Shown piece by piece: positions 40,965 to 52,300 of a stretch of DNA of 64,000 nucleotides. Location of the stretch: positions 61,910-125,909 of IMG/VR virus record IMGVR_UViG_3300020442_000009; one strand, 5' to 3'. How positions within the stretch are numbered: position 1 is the stretch's first letter; every line of letters begins with the position of its first letter. The translations under genes were made by a program, and so were the position numbers. Below the pieces are notes generated by a model that was not told where the DNA came from, did not search any database, and saw only the letters and a list, made by a program, of their open reading frames with translations. Source of the DNA: a virus.

Positions 40965-43487
40965 CCTATCAAAGTCTCCATCTTTTTGGCCGGGACCTTC
41001 TACAAAAGTTATTCCAACCCCTTTATTTGCATTTAATTCGTCAAACCTAATAGCCTTACCTTCATCACCATCATTAGGGTCTTCTATTATTGGAGGTTGT
41101 CTTACTATCATAAGATCTTTAGTGTTTCTTTGAATACAGTTGCACCCTCTTAGCTGCTCATCTAAACCATTCCATTCTTTGGCAAAATTTCTCTTCATCA
41201 CTCTGCCCCAAGCTCCCGCATCAGGGGTATGTTTTTTATCCCAAAAAATGCCCTTGTCTTTATCGCCTTTCTCAAACCACTCATCACTTTTAAATGGAGC
41301 CTTGTCTCCAAAAATATCATATTTAGTTATTACATTTGCACCCCAAACAAAAGTTCCTATTTGAAAAGAAAAATAAACAGATAAATTTGTATTAGCAAAA
41401 TCCTTATTATTTAAACCTGCACGAGAATTAAGTTTATATGTTTTTGTAAATTTCGTTCCGCCTCCCTGAGCATTACTCCAGCCTCCTAAAGTTGGAGAAC
41501 CTACAGGCCCTTCTCTTCCAAAATATTTATTATCCTTGTGAGAAACCTCAGATATAGGAAAATGAAATTTTGGAGCACTTACATCGCCATCAAAAGAAGC
41601 TGGTAGTTCAGCAACTAATTGAATCTCTGTTCCTTCTCCATAATCCCAGCACCAATAATCAGACTCTGGATTAAAATCAGCTTGATGAGGAGGTTTACTT
41701 TTTATTGTTATTCTTACATTTGGGCATAAGCTTCTAAAACTCATGTACATAGCTCTCTGAGTCCAAGGTATAATGTTCGCTCCAAGACCCACCATAGGGC
41801 TAATTTTTAAACTATTAGTTTCGTTGGTATCATTGTTCGTGGCAGGGTGAAGACCATTTGCATCATTTTGAATTTCAATTTCCACAGGTTGCGCCGGAGC
41901 GGGTGGAGCTAAATATTTATATTTATCTAAATTTTCATTTCTAGTCACAGTTCCATATGCATACAGAGAACTTCCATCTATACTACCATAGTCTATTTCT
42001 ATGGTAGCAGGTAGATAGTTTGTTGGAGCTTTAGAATGTATTTTTATACTGTTCTTTTTTGGTGAAGCAAAAACAAATGAGCTATCATCATTTTGACTTG
42101 CTCCTATTGGCCCCGTGTTTTCTTTTGCTGCTCCAGCAACTCTTAATTTTTCTGGATCAACAGGCAAGAATGGTTGTTCTAAAACTTTAACTTTAGGTCT
42201 TCTGCCATAATCTCCAAAAAAAGCTCCATCTGTTAGAGTTTTTGGTAAAGGAACTTCAACCTCTTGTCCTACAAAAGCACTGCTTGGACCAACTTTTCCA
42301 TCACCAAAATGCACTGATCTTGGGATATCTATACCAATTTTACCATCATATTTTTTTGTATTTCTGGAGCATTGAATAAAAGTAGTTCCTGCTGTATATA
42401 AATCTGGCGCATTTTCTTCGTTTTGACCTTTTGTTTTTGCAATTGATTCAGCTTTTACACTTGTATTAGAGGCGGCAGTTTTAGCGTTTTCGTTATCGCA
42501 GTCACAGATAGAAAAATCACTTCCTACATTTCTGCTTATATAATATCTTTCCATAAGAGAGATATCTTGACCCACTGGTAAAAAGTTTGTTCTAAATTCT
42601 AATATACCCTTTGCATCATCTGCACTAAACGGCATTTCATATCTATTTGGATTGCCCTCCCAAGTAAAACTATCAGTTTGATTTCCAAATTGAGCACTGT
42701 GTTGCGGGCCGTTGATTGGTTTCATTTTATTCCAATCATAGCAATGACTAGCCATTACATTCATAACCCAATATCTAATACAAGAAGCTTGATCCATCAC
42801 CGAAAAATAAGTTGCTCCAACTTTGTTTGCAGAAAACTCAAAAGTATGAGATCCTTCTCCATATTTTCTTTCAAATATCATTTTTTTTCCAGCAGCTATT
42901 TGACCGGGGACTTCATCTTTTAACCAAGGAACAAAAAAACCATCTGTAGGGTTAGCTGATTCAGTTAACCTTCTATTCACGATTGGTCTTGTGGCTCCAC
43001 CTAAATTTTTATTAGATGCATTAACAGTTCTAGTCATTCCAAATCCACCAAAAAACTGAACTTTTATTTTATTACCAACAGGAACATCAAAACCTTGCAC
43101 ATTAGGTGGAAGAGGACCCAAAACAACAGGTCCGGTACAATTTCCTAAAGTCATACCCCTAAATGTAGTTTTAGAAATAGGTAAACCAAAGCCTCCTATT
43201 TGAGTGATAGTCAGAGGAGATACAATATTCTCCAAAACACACGGATCTAGACATCTTAAAGATATTCTTAAGTCTCCAATTAATTCGCCACAAGAGTCTA
43301 TTTGTGTGTGATCAGCCTGTATCCATATATATTTTAAACCATTGCCTCTCCAGTATGTATTTTCTACAAAATCTACACCACCAATTGTGTTCTTCTTAGG
43401 AACATAACTCCAACTGTGTATATAATGATATTGATTAGGCCCACAGCATCTATCATTAGCTTTATATATTAAAAATTTCTTGGCCAT
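40956..43487 (-). CDS. Large virion-associated protein of unknown fold (843 aa)
   Basis: It starts MAKKFLIYKANDRCCGPNQY HYIHSW. Strands rich in Asn, Gly and aromatic residues dominate, with no membrane segment or obvious enzyme motif. VGNKIKVQFFGGFGMTRTVN and YGEGSHTFEFSANKVG are typical of beta-rich phage fibre or baseplate proteins. It lacks the Pro/Thr linker of its neighbours but has a poly-Pro patch (APPAPAQPVEI). It is the last gene of the virion block on this strand and has its own GTGTA box. I cannot name a homologue. Confidence 0.7.
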   Translation of the reverse strand: MAKKFLIYKANDRCCGPNQYHYIHSWSYVPKKNTIGGVDFVENTYWRGNGLKYIWIQADHTQIDSCGELIGDLRISLRCLDPCVLENIVSPLTITQIGGFGLPISKTTFRGMTLGNCTGPVVLGPLPPNVQGFDVPVGNKIKVQFFGGFGMTRTVNASNKNLGGATRPIVNRRLTESANPTDGFFVPWLKDEVPGQIAAGKKMIFERKYGEGSHTFEFSANKVGATYFSVMDQASCIRYWVMNVMASHCYDWNKMKPINGPQHSAQFGNQTDSFTWEGNPNRYEMPFSADDAKGILEFRTNFLPVGQDISLMERYYISRNVGSDFSICDCDNENAKTAASNTSVKAESIAKTKGQNEENAPDLYTAGTTFIQCSRNTKKYDGKIGIDIPRSVHFGDGKVGPSSAFVGQEVEVPLPKTLTDGAFFGDYGRRPKVKVLEQPFLPVDPEKLRVAGAAKENTGPIGASQNDDSSFVFASPKKNSIKIHSKAPTNYLPATIEIDYGSIDGSSLYAYGTVTRNENLDKYKYLAPPAPAQPVEIEIQNDANGLHPATNNDTNETNSLKISPMVGLGANIIPWTQRAMYMSFRSLCPNVRITIKSKPPHQADFNPESDYWCWDYGEGTEIQLVAELPASFDGDVSAPKFHFPISEVSHKDNKYFGREGPVGSPTLGGWSNAQGGGTKFTKTYKLNSRAGLNNKDFANTNLSVYFSFQIGTFVWGANVITKYDIFGDKAPFKSDEWFEKGDKDKGIFWDKKHTPDAGAWGRVMKRNFAKEWNGLDEQLRGCNCIQRNTKDLMIVRQPPIIEDPNDGDEGKAIRFDELNANKGVGITFVEGPGQKDGDFDRLL

Positions 43488-43501
43488 AATATTATATACA
43501 C
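43488..43501 (-). promoter_or_regulatory. Candidate late promoter box (GTGTATATAATATT)
   Basis: Minus-strand GTGTATATAATATT lies immediately before the ATG at 43487 and just after the upstream gene's stop codon region. It has the same 14-nt geometry as the boxes at 530 and 14723. Confidence 0.6.
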
Positions 43502-43502
43502 A

Positions 43503-46331
43503 TTAACAATCAGGGCCTGTTGGATAATCGTATCCCGGAAACGGTATTGCATCTCCATCACTTGTTGTTTGTTCAAAAAAGTTAAATTCACAAACAAGTG
43601 GCTCTGTAGGAGTTCTAGTCACAGAAGGTGTTGGAGTTGGGGTTGGAGTATTACTTGGACTAGTTGTTGGGGTTGGAGTTGGAGTTGAGGTTGGAGTTGG
43701 AGTAGATGTAGAGGTTGGAGTTGGAGTTGGAGTTATTGTTGGTGTAGGTGTTTGACTAATAGAAATAGTGCAAGTTGCAGTTGGAGTCAAACTCATCGTA
43801 GGACTCGGAGTTACAGTTATTGTTGGAGTCGGGGTTTGAGTTGGGGGAGGAGTTACTGAGGGGGTAGGGGTTATACTAGGAGTTGGAGTCCTAGATGAAT
43901 CTGGACTAGTTGTTGGGGTTGGGGTTCTTGAGTGTGATGGGGTTATTGATATTGTAGGCGTAGGAGTTTGAGTGGGTGTAGGCGTAGGAGTAGATGTAGG
44001 TGTAGGAGTTTGAGTAGATGTAGGTGTTACTGTAGATGTTGGAGTAACTGTAGGTGTTGGTGTCCTAGAAGGTGGCGGACTTGGTGTTGCAGTAGGAGTT
44101 GTACTATTTGATGGAGTCGGCTGGGGACTTGGAGTATTTGATGGAGAGGGCTCTGGTTTACATATTTTATTATCACAAAAACCATCTAAGTCATTCCATC
44201 TGTTTGGTAAATATTGATACGGTAGAACAATCTCTCCATTGGGCCTTTCAACCCTTTCAAATGTATAACAACCATCTACTATTTCATAATCTTTTTTCTC
44301 CGTAGACTTTTTATATACATATTGAACTAAATTTCCGCTGATTACATTCCAAGGCGAAGCTAGGTGAGCCGGAGGCTGCTTATATTTATACTTTTGCCTC
44401 TCTGTCTCATATATAGTAAAAGCCTCCCCGGTGGATAAGCCACTTAAATAATATGTATAATTTTTATATTCTATTGGGAAAAAGTCTTGGTCTTTCTCGC
44501 TAACCACAGATCCCTCACCCAAATGAGATAAGTTAAATAAACCAGTTAGAGAATAATCATAAAAAGGATGATATTCTACATAAAAAACAACTCTACCATC
44601 ATCAACATAATATTCTGGATTACATCTCGTAACTTTCCATACGGGAGGTTCAATTATTTTCCTGTCTGAATACTCTCTTGGTTCTCCCCCTAGCATTAAT
44701 TTACCATCAACCATTAAGCTATCTTTTACATCTTTATATTTAGTATCTTGTAAGTCTATTCCGTATTGAAACTTTACATAATCAAATTTCTGAGTTAATG
44801 CTGCATGAAACAGATCACATGCTTCTTTTGAGTTCCAATTAATTGTAGCAGGAACAATCCCTTCGGGTATCACAACTGGCTCATTTGGGGGCTGACTAAA
44901 AGGATTTCTTGCAGGTGCATTGTCGGATATAAAAAAACATAAATCTATAAACTGGTTTCTAAATCCGGGAATTAGTGTTTTTTCTGTATTGGCTTGAAAA
45001 TATTCTAAATCTACCCTACTAAAATGCATAGCATTTCCGTCAGTATCAACCGCCACAGCCATATCAGAGCTACCCCTAGATGCTGCTACATATGAAGAGT
45101 TGTATTTTGCTATAGCTAATTGCTTAATAACATCATACTGACTAGGCACGACTAGGTCAACCACTAAATTTTGCTTTTCTAGAATTTCATAAAAACTTTG
45201 AACTCTAAAAAGTTTATCAAAATTATCAGTTCCACCCTTAAATCTTACTTTTGCAAGACCATCATTTATTGGATCTAAAACTTTACCATGATTAATTGGG
45301 TCTTCTTGTAGCATGTCCCAAAAAGTTAAACCAGTTTTTCCCTTATATGAAAACCCTCCCAAGTAACTCTGCAAATAACTTAATGCTAAAGAAAATTGCC
45401 ATCCCGACTCAGGTGACCTTATATCATTTTTTATAAAATCGTCCTCAATGATTGGGAAGAAATTTCTAGTTTGAGTATTTTTAAAAAACTCATTGTCTAA
45501 AAATTTAAAATCCCTTATTTTCCCTTCGTGTTGATGACCTTCTTCATATATATCAAACACACAACAATTCAACATTATATTTATTATTACCTCACCATTG
45601 TATCTTATATTAGGTTTCGTACTGTTTTTCAGCTTTAATGCTCCGGGTAAAGGCTGAACACCTCCAACCGGGTGGCTTACAGCTCTACCAAAAGGTAGGT
45701 ATCCTGCTTGAGGCAAGCTTACTTGATAAACTTTATGAAAATTACTTTCTAATGAATTAACTGGATAAATTTCTATTTCATTCTTTCCCTCATTTTTGTA
45801 GAATTTTGATAAAAATTTAATATCTCTACTTTGTTTAACAAAAATTTCTTTTGTTAGCCTATTAGCTAATTTAGATATAACCTCAAAAGCTGCTTTTTGA
45901 TTTGCATAAGGAAAATCACTAAAAGCTTTTGTGCTTCCATCCTCCATGTGAATATGACTATGCATATTCCAATCTAATGTTGACTCAAAAGGGTAATATA
46001 ATTCTTTTCCTTGAGCATACAAGTTTTTCAAATTAAAAGTAGAAAATACTTGGCCTGCTTTTTTTGTAGGATCAGCTCCGTCAGCTTCACTAAACCCAAC
46101 TTTTGCCGCATGTGCTTGAGCTGCTTGGTATTCTAACCACAACGGCACTGAAGCAGAAAAAACTGAAGCATCAGTTTGAGATATATCTCCATCTTTATTA
46201 AAATCCCAAACATTAGGATCAAAGATATCTTGAGAACCGCCAGCGCTTTCCTTGTCATAAAAAACAACAGGCTCAGGGCCTTCTATATCGGGCTTTACAA
46301 ATTTTATTTGCAATCTTTTCTTTTCTGCCAT
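43503..46331 (-). CDS. Virion protein with dockerin-like loop and Pro/Thr repeat linker
   Basis: I start it at ATG 46331, one base after the upstream stop (MAEKKRLQIKF), giving 942 aa. An early loop, DPNVWDFNKDGDISQTDASV, has the D-x-N-x-D-G-x-I spacing of EF-hand/dockerin calcium sites. Residues 60-700 are beta-rich with Tyr/Asp (YYVDDGRVVFYVEYHPFYDY). Then comes an almost pure Thr/Pro/Ser linker (44160 down to 43600). The protein ends in a short Cys-containing tail (EFNFFEQTTSDGDAIPFPG). This layout suits a tail fibre, with the linker presenting a terminal group. Confidence 0.75.
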   Translation of the reverse strand: MAEKKRLQIKFVKPDIEGPEPVVFYDKESAGGSQDIFDPNVWDFNKDGDISQTDASVFSASVPLWLEYQAAQAHAAKVGFSEADGADPTKKAGQVFSTFNLKNLYAQGKELYYPFESTLDWNMHSHIHMEDGSTKAFSDFPYANQKAAFEVISKLANRLTKEIFVKQSRDIKFLSKFYKNEGKNEIEIYPVNSLESNFHKVYQVSLPQAGYLPFGRAVSHPVGGVQPLPGALKLKNSTKPNIRYNGEVIINIMLNCCVFDIYEEGHQHEGKIRDFKFLDNEFFKNTQTRNFFPIIEDDFIKNDIRSPESGWQFSLALSYLQSYLGGFSYKGKTGLTFWDMLQEDPINHGKVLDPINDGLAKVRFKGGTDNFDKLFRVQSFYEILEKQNLVVDLVVPSQYDVIKQLAIAKYNSSYVAASRGSSDMAVAVDTDGNAMHFSRVDLEYFQANTEKTLIPGFRNQFIDLCFFISDNAPARNPFSQPPNEPVVIPEGIVPATINWNSKEACDLFHAALTQKFDYVKFQYGIDLQDTKYKDVKDSLMVDGKLMLGGEPREYSDRKIIEPPVWKVTRCNPEYYVDDGRVVFYVEYHPFYDYSLTGLFNLSHLGEGSVVSEKDQDFFPIEYKNYTYYLSGLSTGEAFTIYETERQKYKYKQPPAHLASPWNVISGNLVQYVYKKSTEKKDYEIVDGCYTFERVERPNGEIVLPYQYLPNRWNDLDGFCDNKICKPEPSPSNTPSPQPTPSNSTTPTATPSPPPSRTPTPTVTPTSTVTPTSTQTPTPTSTPTPTPTQTPTPTISITPSHSRTPTPTTSPDSSRTPTPSITPTPSVTPPPTQTPTPTITVTPSPTMSLTPTATCTISISQTPTPTITPTPTPTSTSTPTPTSTPTPTPTTSPSNTPTPTPTPSVTRTPTEPLVCEFNFFEQTTSDGDAIPFPGYDYPTGPDC
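43600..44160 (-). repeat. Thr/Pro-rich tandem linker (coding)
   Basis: About 185 codons of degenerate TPT/TPS-type repeats in the 942-aa protein, on minus-strand units such as ACTCCAACTCCAACT. Units vary in length with no strict period. On the plus strand this yields spurious long ORFs rich in Gly and Val. Confidence 0.85.
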
Positions 46332-46332
46332 A

Positions 46333-49300
46333 TTAAAAAGTCTCCATTCCAAAATCTTTAAAAGGAAAATAATTCAAACTGCTTCTCATATCTGCTTTAA
46401 ATAAATTATTTAAATATATTTTTTCATCATGCATGCTTGCAAGGCTAGTATTATTTCCACCTTTTGCATTCCATTCACTATGACTAAGAAAAACTTTTTC
46501 ATAATCATCTTCTGCTATCACAACATTATTCTCAGCTCCATGATGAAGATAAGGGTCTCTAGTTGCTTGACCATAAACTTTCACAAAAGGAATTTCAGGT
46601 GATCTTAATTTTGAGTTAATACTTTTTGATGTATCATGTTCAAATCCATCTCTGTCTACAAAAGGATTAAAACTATTTGCATAACCTTCAAACATTTTTG
46701 GCTGATAATCATTAAATTTTATTAATTTTCCATCTGTTTTTGTTGTATATAACATTCTCCACCTAACTCCAATTAAAAGATCTATAGGTTTTTTAAGTTC
46801 TGAATCTATTTCATTCCATAAATCTATTGGTATTTGACTATATGAATTTGTACTTTCTGCTGAATTTTGATATCCTTGAAAGTTTCCATCAGAATCATAC
46901 GTGTTCATATAGTTAGGGTCTGAATATGGATCTGAATATGTGTCATAATTATTATAAGAATAACTATCTGTATAATCTATTGGCATTGACGGATTTCCCA
47001 TCCAATCCATACTAGAATCATAATTAGAAGTAGAAGAATCTTGATAGCTTTCATTTTGAGCATTTCCAAGACGAGTTGGGCTAAATCGATCCTTGAAAAG
47101 CCAATGTATATCAGCAAAAGGAGTGGCATAATAATTTCCATTAGAATTTATTGTACTTCTAAAATCTAAAGGAGTCCCTAAACTAGCTCCTTGATTTTGA
47201 AATTTATTTAAATTAAACATATGAATGTTTGTAAATAAAGTTAAAAGAGGTATTGTTACTATTACAGGCTCTCTATAGATTATATTACCATCTTCACTTA
47301 GATAAACTTTAGGAGAAGAATCTAAATTTTCATAAGGGTTTACTGGAACTCCCCTGTAGAGATTTCTAACGGAAAAATTTCTTTGCATCTCACCATCATA
47401 CGAATTACCATTCATATAATTTTCTATAATTGAGTCTGAATTACCCCCATCAGCACTGCTCCTTTTAACATAACTATTGCTTACTAAATAATCAAACTCT
47501 TCTTGACTTGCTACTCTAGCAAAAGGAATATTAAGACCATCATAGTCTTTGAGGCCGGTATCCCTAGGTGATTTATATCTTATATATGATTCTTTGTGAT
47601 AATTATAGGAGCATAAGTAAAACATTACCTGCCTCATGTTCGCTATTATACTATTAGCACCTACATCATTAGGAACATAAGGCAGAACTCTGTCTTGGCT
47701 TGCTCCATATATTTGAAATTTATTTGAGTTGCTATTCATCCACTCTGTTAAATCCGAAGCAGCACTACTACTAATCCACAAGCTTGAGGCGGTGCCATTC
47801 CAATAAGTATTCCACGTTTGTAAAGCCTTTTCTAATTTAACTTCCTGTTCGTAAAATGCATTGTATACAGCAGAACCCACACCTTGTTTTTTAATCGCAT
47901 CTAAAACTAGGCTAGTTGACCCTTTGTCTTCAAAGAAATAAGACCTGCCTTTTTTTCTCATCTCTCCCTTAACCCTATAGTACTTAGATAAAATTGATCC
48001 GTTAATTTGATCGTTTTGAGTAATCTCTGAATTAGTTAATGATGCGGGTATTGATTTTAATTCATATTTTTCATTATTGTCAAATTCTATAGTTCCATAG
48101 TCGTACTTTATGCCGTCATCAACATTATACTCTTCATAAATAGGGGCATAATTTTTACCCCAAGAACCATCCTCCCAACTTATCATTTGATAATGTTCAT
48201 TATTTTTTTCAAAATCTTCACTATGAGCGAAATCTTCAAGAGATGGATTATATTTGTTTTGCAAACTTGAAACTTTTTCTCTCAATGATGTATTAATTGA
48301 GTTTTGTATAGATACGTAATTTTTAAAGATTTGACTTTCAGTTTGTTCTTCTGTAGGTATTCCAGCTATCAATGTAACCGTAAAATATTGAGACCTTCTC
48401 ATTGCCTCGTCTTTAAAGATAAAATTATACCAAGGAGTATATATATGATCATCCTCCAAATAATAAGGCGAATCAGGGTTAGCACTTATAGGAATTAATA
48501 TCTCGATAGTCTCTTCTTCTTTCTTGCTAAAAAAGTAATTATAAGAATTTTGATTGTCTTTTAATTTAAAATTGTTTTTATCTTGATTTAATTCTGCATG
48601 TCTTAAAACTTGAAGATTTACTAAATTATTATAAACTGTATCATTTTCATCTATTTGGTGTCCCGCACAAGAATTTATCCAATGTGCATACTTTCCAGAA
48701 TCATCATTACTAAAAGAGTAACCTAAGCCCTCTATGTTTTCTACATAACCCTTTCCGTTCGTGAAAGAATTTAATGCGTTTTTACATATTCTAATTCTAA
48801 TTAAAGGCTCCTGCAGTATTCTCCATAAATAAGGAATTTTAATTTTCCACCTAGTGAAATCTGATTCTCCCGCAGTTTCACTAGTCAAAGTAAACTCATT
48901 TTGAGGTTTTGCTTTTCTTAAAGGGTCTAAAGTTTGCTGAGAAAAGTTTGTATTAAAAATAGGATTATCTTCAACATTTGAAAAATTTAAATCTGATCCA
49001 TTATCAAAGAAAAATTTCTTTTTATATTTTGTTGAACCATCATATGTGCCATCCATCATGAAATTTAAAACATCATTCCTTAGTTGATATTCATAAATTA
49101 ATCCATCATCAATTTCATATTGAACAAGCAGCTTAAATTCTTCTTCTTGTTGTTTTCTTTTTACATTATCCCAATAACGAAGCGGTAAAAGTTTAAACAA
49201 CCCTTTTAAAGAAAGGCTTATATCACCAGTAGCACTTAAAAGATCAATTTTCTTTAAAGTATTTAATACAATGCCTTTGTTTACTTGATACAAAGATACA

Positions 49301-52300
49301 ACTAGTTTTTCTTCCCCAGCACCAGCCCAAGCCCCCACGCTGTACTCCATATCTAAAGTAATATCATCTGATTTAAAATTAATAACTGGAGATAAGAACA
49401 TAGTATTAAAACCAATAGAGGCCTTAATTTCCTTTTCTCCATAAACCAACTCTTCAAAAGCTCCAGATGTTTCGTCATCTTCATATCCAGAAGCTTGATA
49501 TATTTTTGTTGGATTATAAAAATCAATAGGTTCAATCTTGACATCAACACCCACAGGAATGGTTCTTCCGTCGCCCCCTCTTGATCTAGGACTATTATAT
49601 CCAGATTTTAGTGCTCCAATTTTAGTATTTCCTTGACCTAAAAATTCTGCCGACAACAATTCTTTTATTCTCGGTGTGTTGTTTACAAAATCAACTAATT
49701 CTGCAGTAGTAACTTGAGCACCCCAGATGTTTTCTGCACTTGCTATTATTATTTCAAGATTATCAACAGGCTGCCCATCTTCTATTGAGTCAGACCTAAG
49801 TCCAATAAAACAATTCTCCCCCGGACCGGAAGTACTTGGATAAGTAGAATAAAGTCTTTGCCATCCATTCCACTGTGCATGCGAACTAGAAGTTGCAGGG
49901 ATGTGATAAGCTACATATCTGGAATCTAATTTTACATATTCCCCTTTAGTTAATTCTATTTCACCCACAGCAACATCAGAAAGAGTTTTTTCAGAAAGGC
50001 CATTTTGATCAGGCCCAAGAGACAATCTTTTTGTAACAGTTGCACCATTTACCTCTTTTGTTTTATATGCAGTTCCTGTAGGAATTATAAAAATTTTAGC
50101 TCCTGCAACATGGCTTCCAAACTTTTCATATATAGAGGTAGTAAAAGTAATACTGGTATTTTCAGCTCTTCCGATTGTACCTATTTTCTCTTGTAACCTA
50201 GTAGCATTAGTTCCCCAAATTTCAAAACCGATATCATCAGCTATATATTTTTTATAAGTACCATTTTTTGTTTTTAATCCATTGTAAAACCAATTAGTTG
50301 TGACTCCATTTCTTGTTTCTGGAGTAGTTGGGGCCATTTGATGTATTTCATTTGTAAATTCAATAACATCACCCTGTCTTATTTTTATTTTTTTACTATG
50401 ATGTAAATTTTTAACTATCGGTTCGTTATCTATTGTATACCCCATTATTCGAGGGCGAGTCATGAGTCTTACATGTTTTCCCTTAATTGGATATTCAGGT
50501 AAACTTACATCAAAATTAGCGCTTCCCGCAACTACATTAAACATAGCTCCATCACCCGGCGGCGTAGCATAGCTTAAATTAAAATAGCTTCCCGCGTGTG
50601 CTTCAATATAATATTCACCAATATTACTAAGGGTAATACTTTGCTTCCAATTTCCTTGACCCGATCTCCAATTATTCATATTGCCATATCCGGGTATTGT
50701 GGCTACGGTTTGATAGTCGCCACTGAGCCCTAAGTATACAACATAATAAGTTCTAGTGCGATGACCATTTGTAATTGTAACAACACTGTTTTGAGCAACC
50801 TCTTTACCAAGGTTCGGCTGGCCATATACTTTTAACTTTTGTGAAGTAAAATTTATTCCACCTTTCCAACTACGTTGGATATTTAAATCAATGTTCTCGC
50901 CAAACCTTCTGTTGCCATATGGAGTATAATTGTAAAATATGAATTGACTCCAATTCACCGCTTTAAATTTTGATTTAAGACCCAATTTAGATAAAGCATT
51001 ACTATCTGAATAAAGTCCATAAGTTTTTGCATGCCAAGGGTTCTCTGCAAAGGCTCCAATAACTATTGGGTTTTGATATAAAGGATGGCCAGAAGTTTTG
51101 TGCTCTAAAGTAAGGTGCTTACTATTAATATCAAATTTTACAAGATAGTCATAATATGCCTTTATGTTGGAAGATTGATTATCCAGAAAATCCCAAAAAT
51201 AAACATCATTTTGTTTTGGTATTATTTGGTACTCAAAACCTTTATCTCCTCCATAGCCAGACTTTAAGGCAAAAACATAAAAAAGGGAATGCTCGAACCA
51301 ATAAGTTGAGCCTACTGGATGCCCTGCTCGATTAGCCCAAGGTCTGTTTGCATAAAATAATTGGTTACTATAAGATTCATTTATAATATGTTGGACTACA
51401 TCTGCTTCATGGTATCCCTGCAACGGAGTGTAACCCACTTCACTTAAAAAACTAGTTATTTCAGATGAGCTATTATTATATGGATCATCCGGGAGCATTG
51501 ACCCAGCTCTATAATTCTTAGTGCTTCTAAATCTTAACAGGTCAGCAAGATTATGATACAAAGACTGTGGTTCTAGCGGGTCAAAGTTAAAGTCACTAGA
51601 GTCTCCTCTGAATCCCTCAAGAATACTATCAAGTGGATCTTTTGCAGGACTGATTGAAAAACTTTTTTGTCCGAATTTTTCAGTAAACACAGAAGACTTA
51701 TTTGACTCCATATTCAAAAGAGCGAAATACCCAGCTCTATCATCAACATCTTGATCCATGTTAAATTCTTTAAATGTAATATTATAAGTCTCACTTTCAA
51801 GCTTTATGTTCTTCGAAAGAGGTGGCCAATAGTTTGGGTTTACTATATAACTTTTATTCCCTTGATCAAATGGCGCTTTAGCTGGAGCATATTTAAAAAT
51901 TAAATCATTATCATTACTAGTAAACGGTCCGTACGTATCAATAGTTGACTGAAACTTAAATACATTAGGTGTATACAGAGAGTTCCAGCCTACCCTTGGG
52001 AGATCATCTCTTGCTATATGTAAATTGATTTTTTTCTTAGGGTCAGCAATAAATCTCACAACTTCTTTATTTCCATTTACTTGATCTGTAAAAGTAATAT
52101 CTACTGATTTTTTTGAGGGCGGAGCAGGTTTATTGCTTTTAGCCAAACTGTAATAAAACTTTGAAGAAGAAGGGTCTCCAGCAGTCCTGAAAACCACAAG
52201 TCTACCCATTAATGAATATAGCTTTATTGGATTTTTTGTTGTATATCCATACAATATAGCGGGATTTTTTTTGTTATAAAGCTGCCATTGTTTAGCACTA

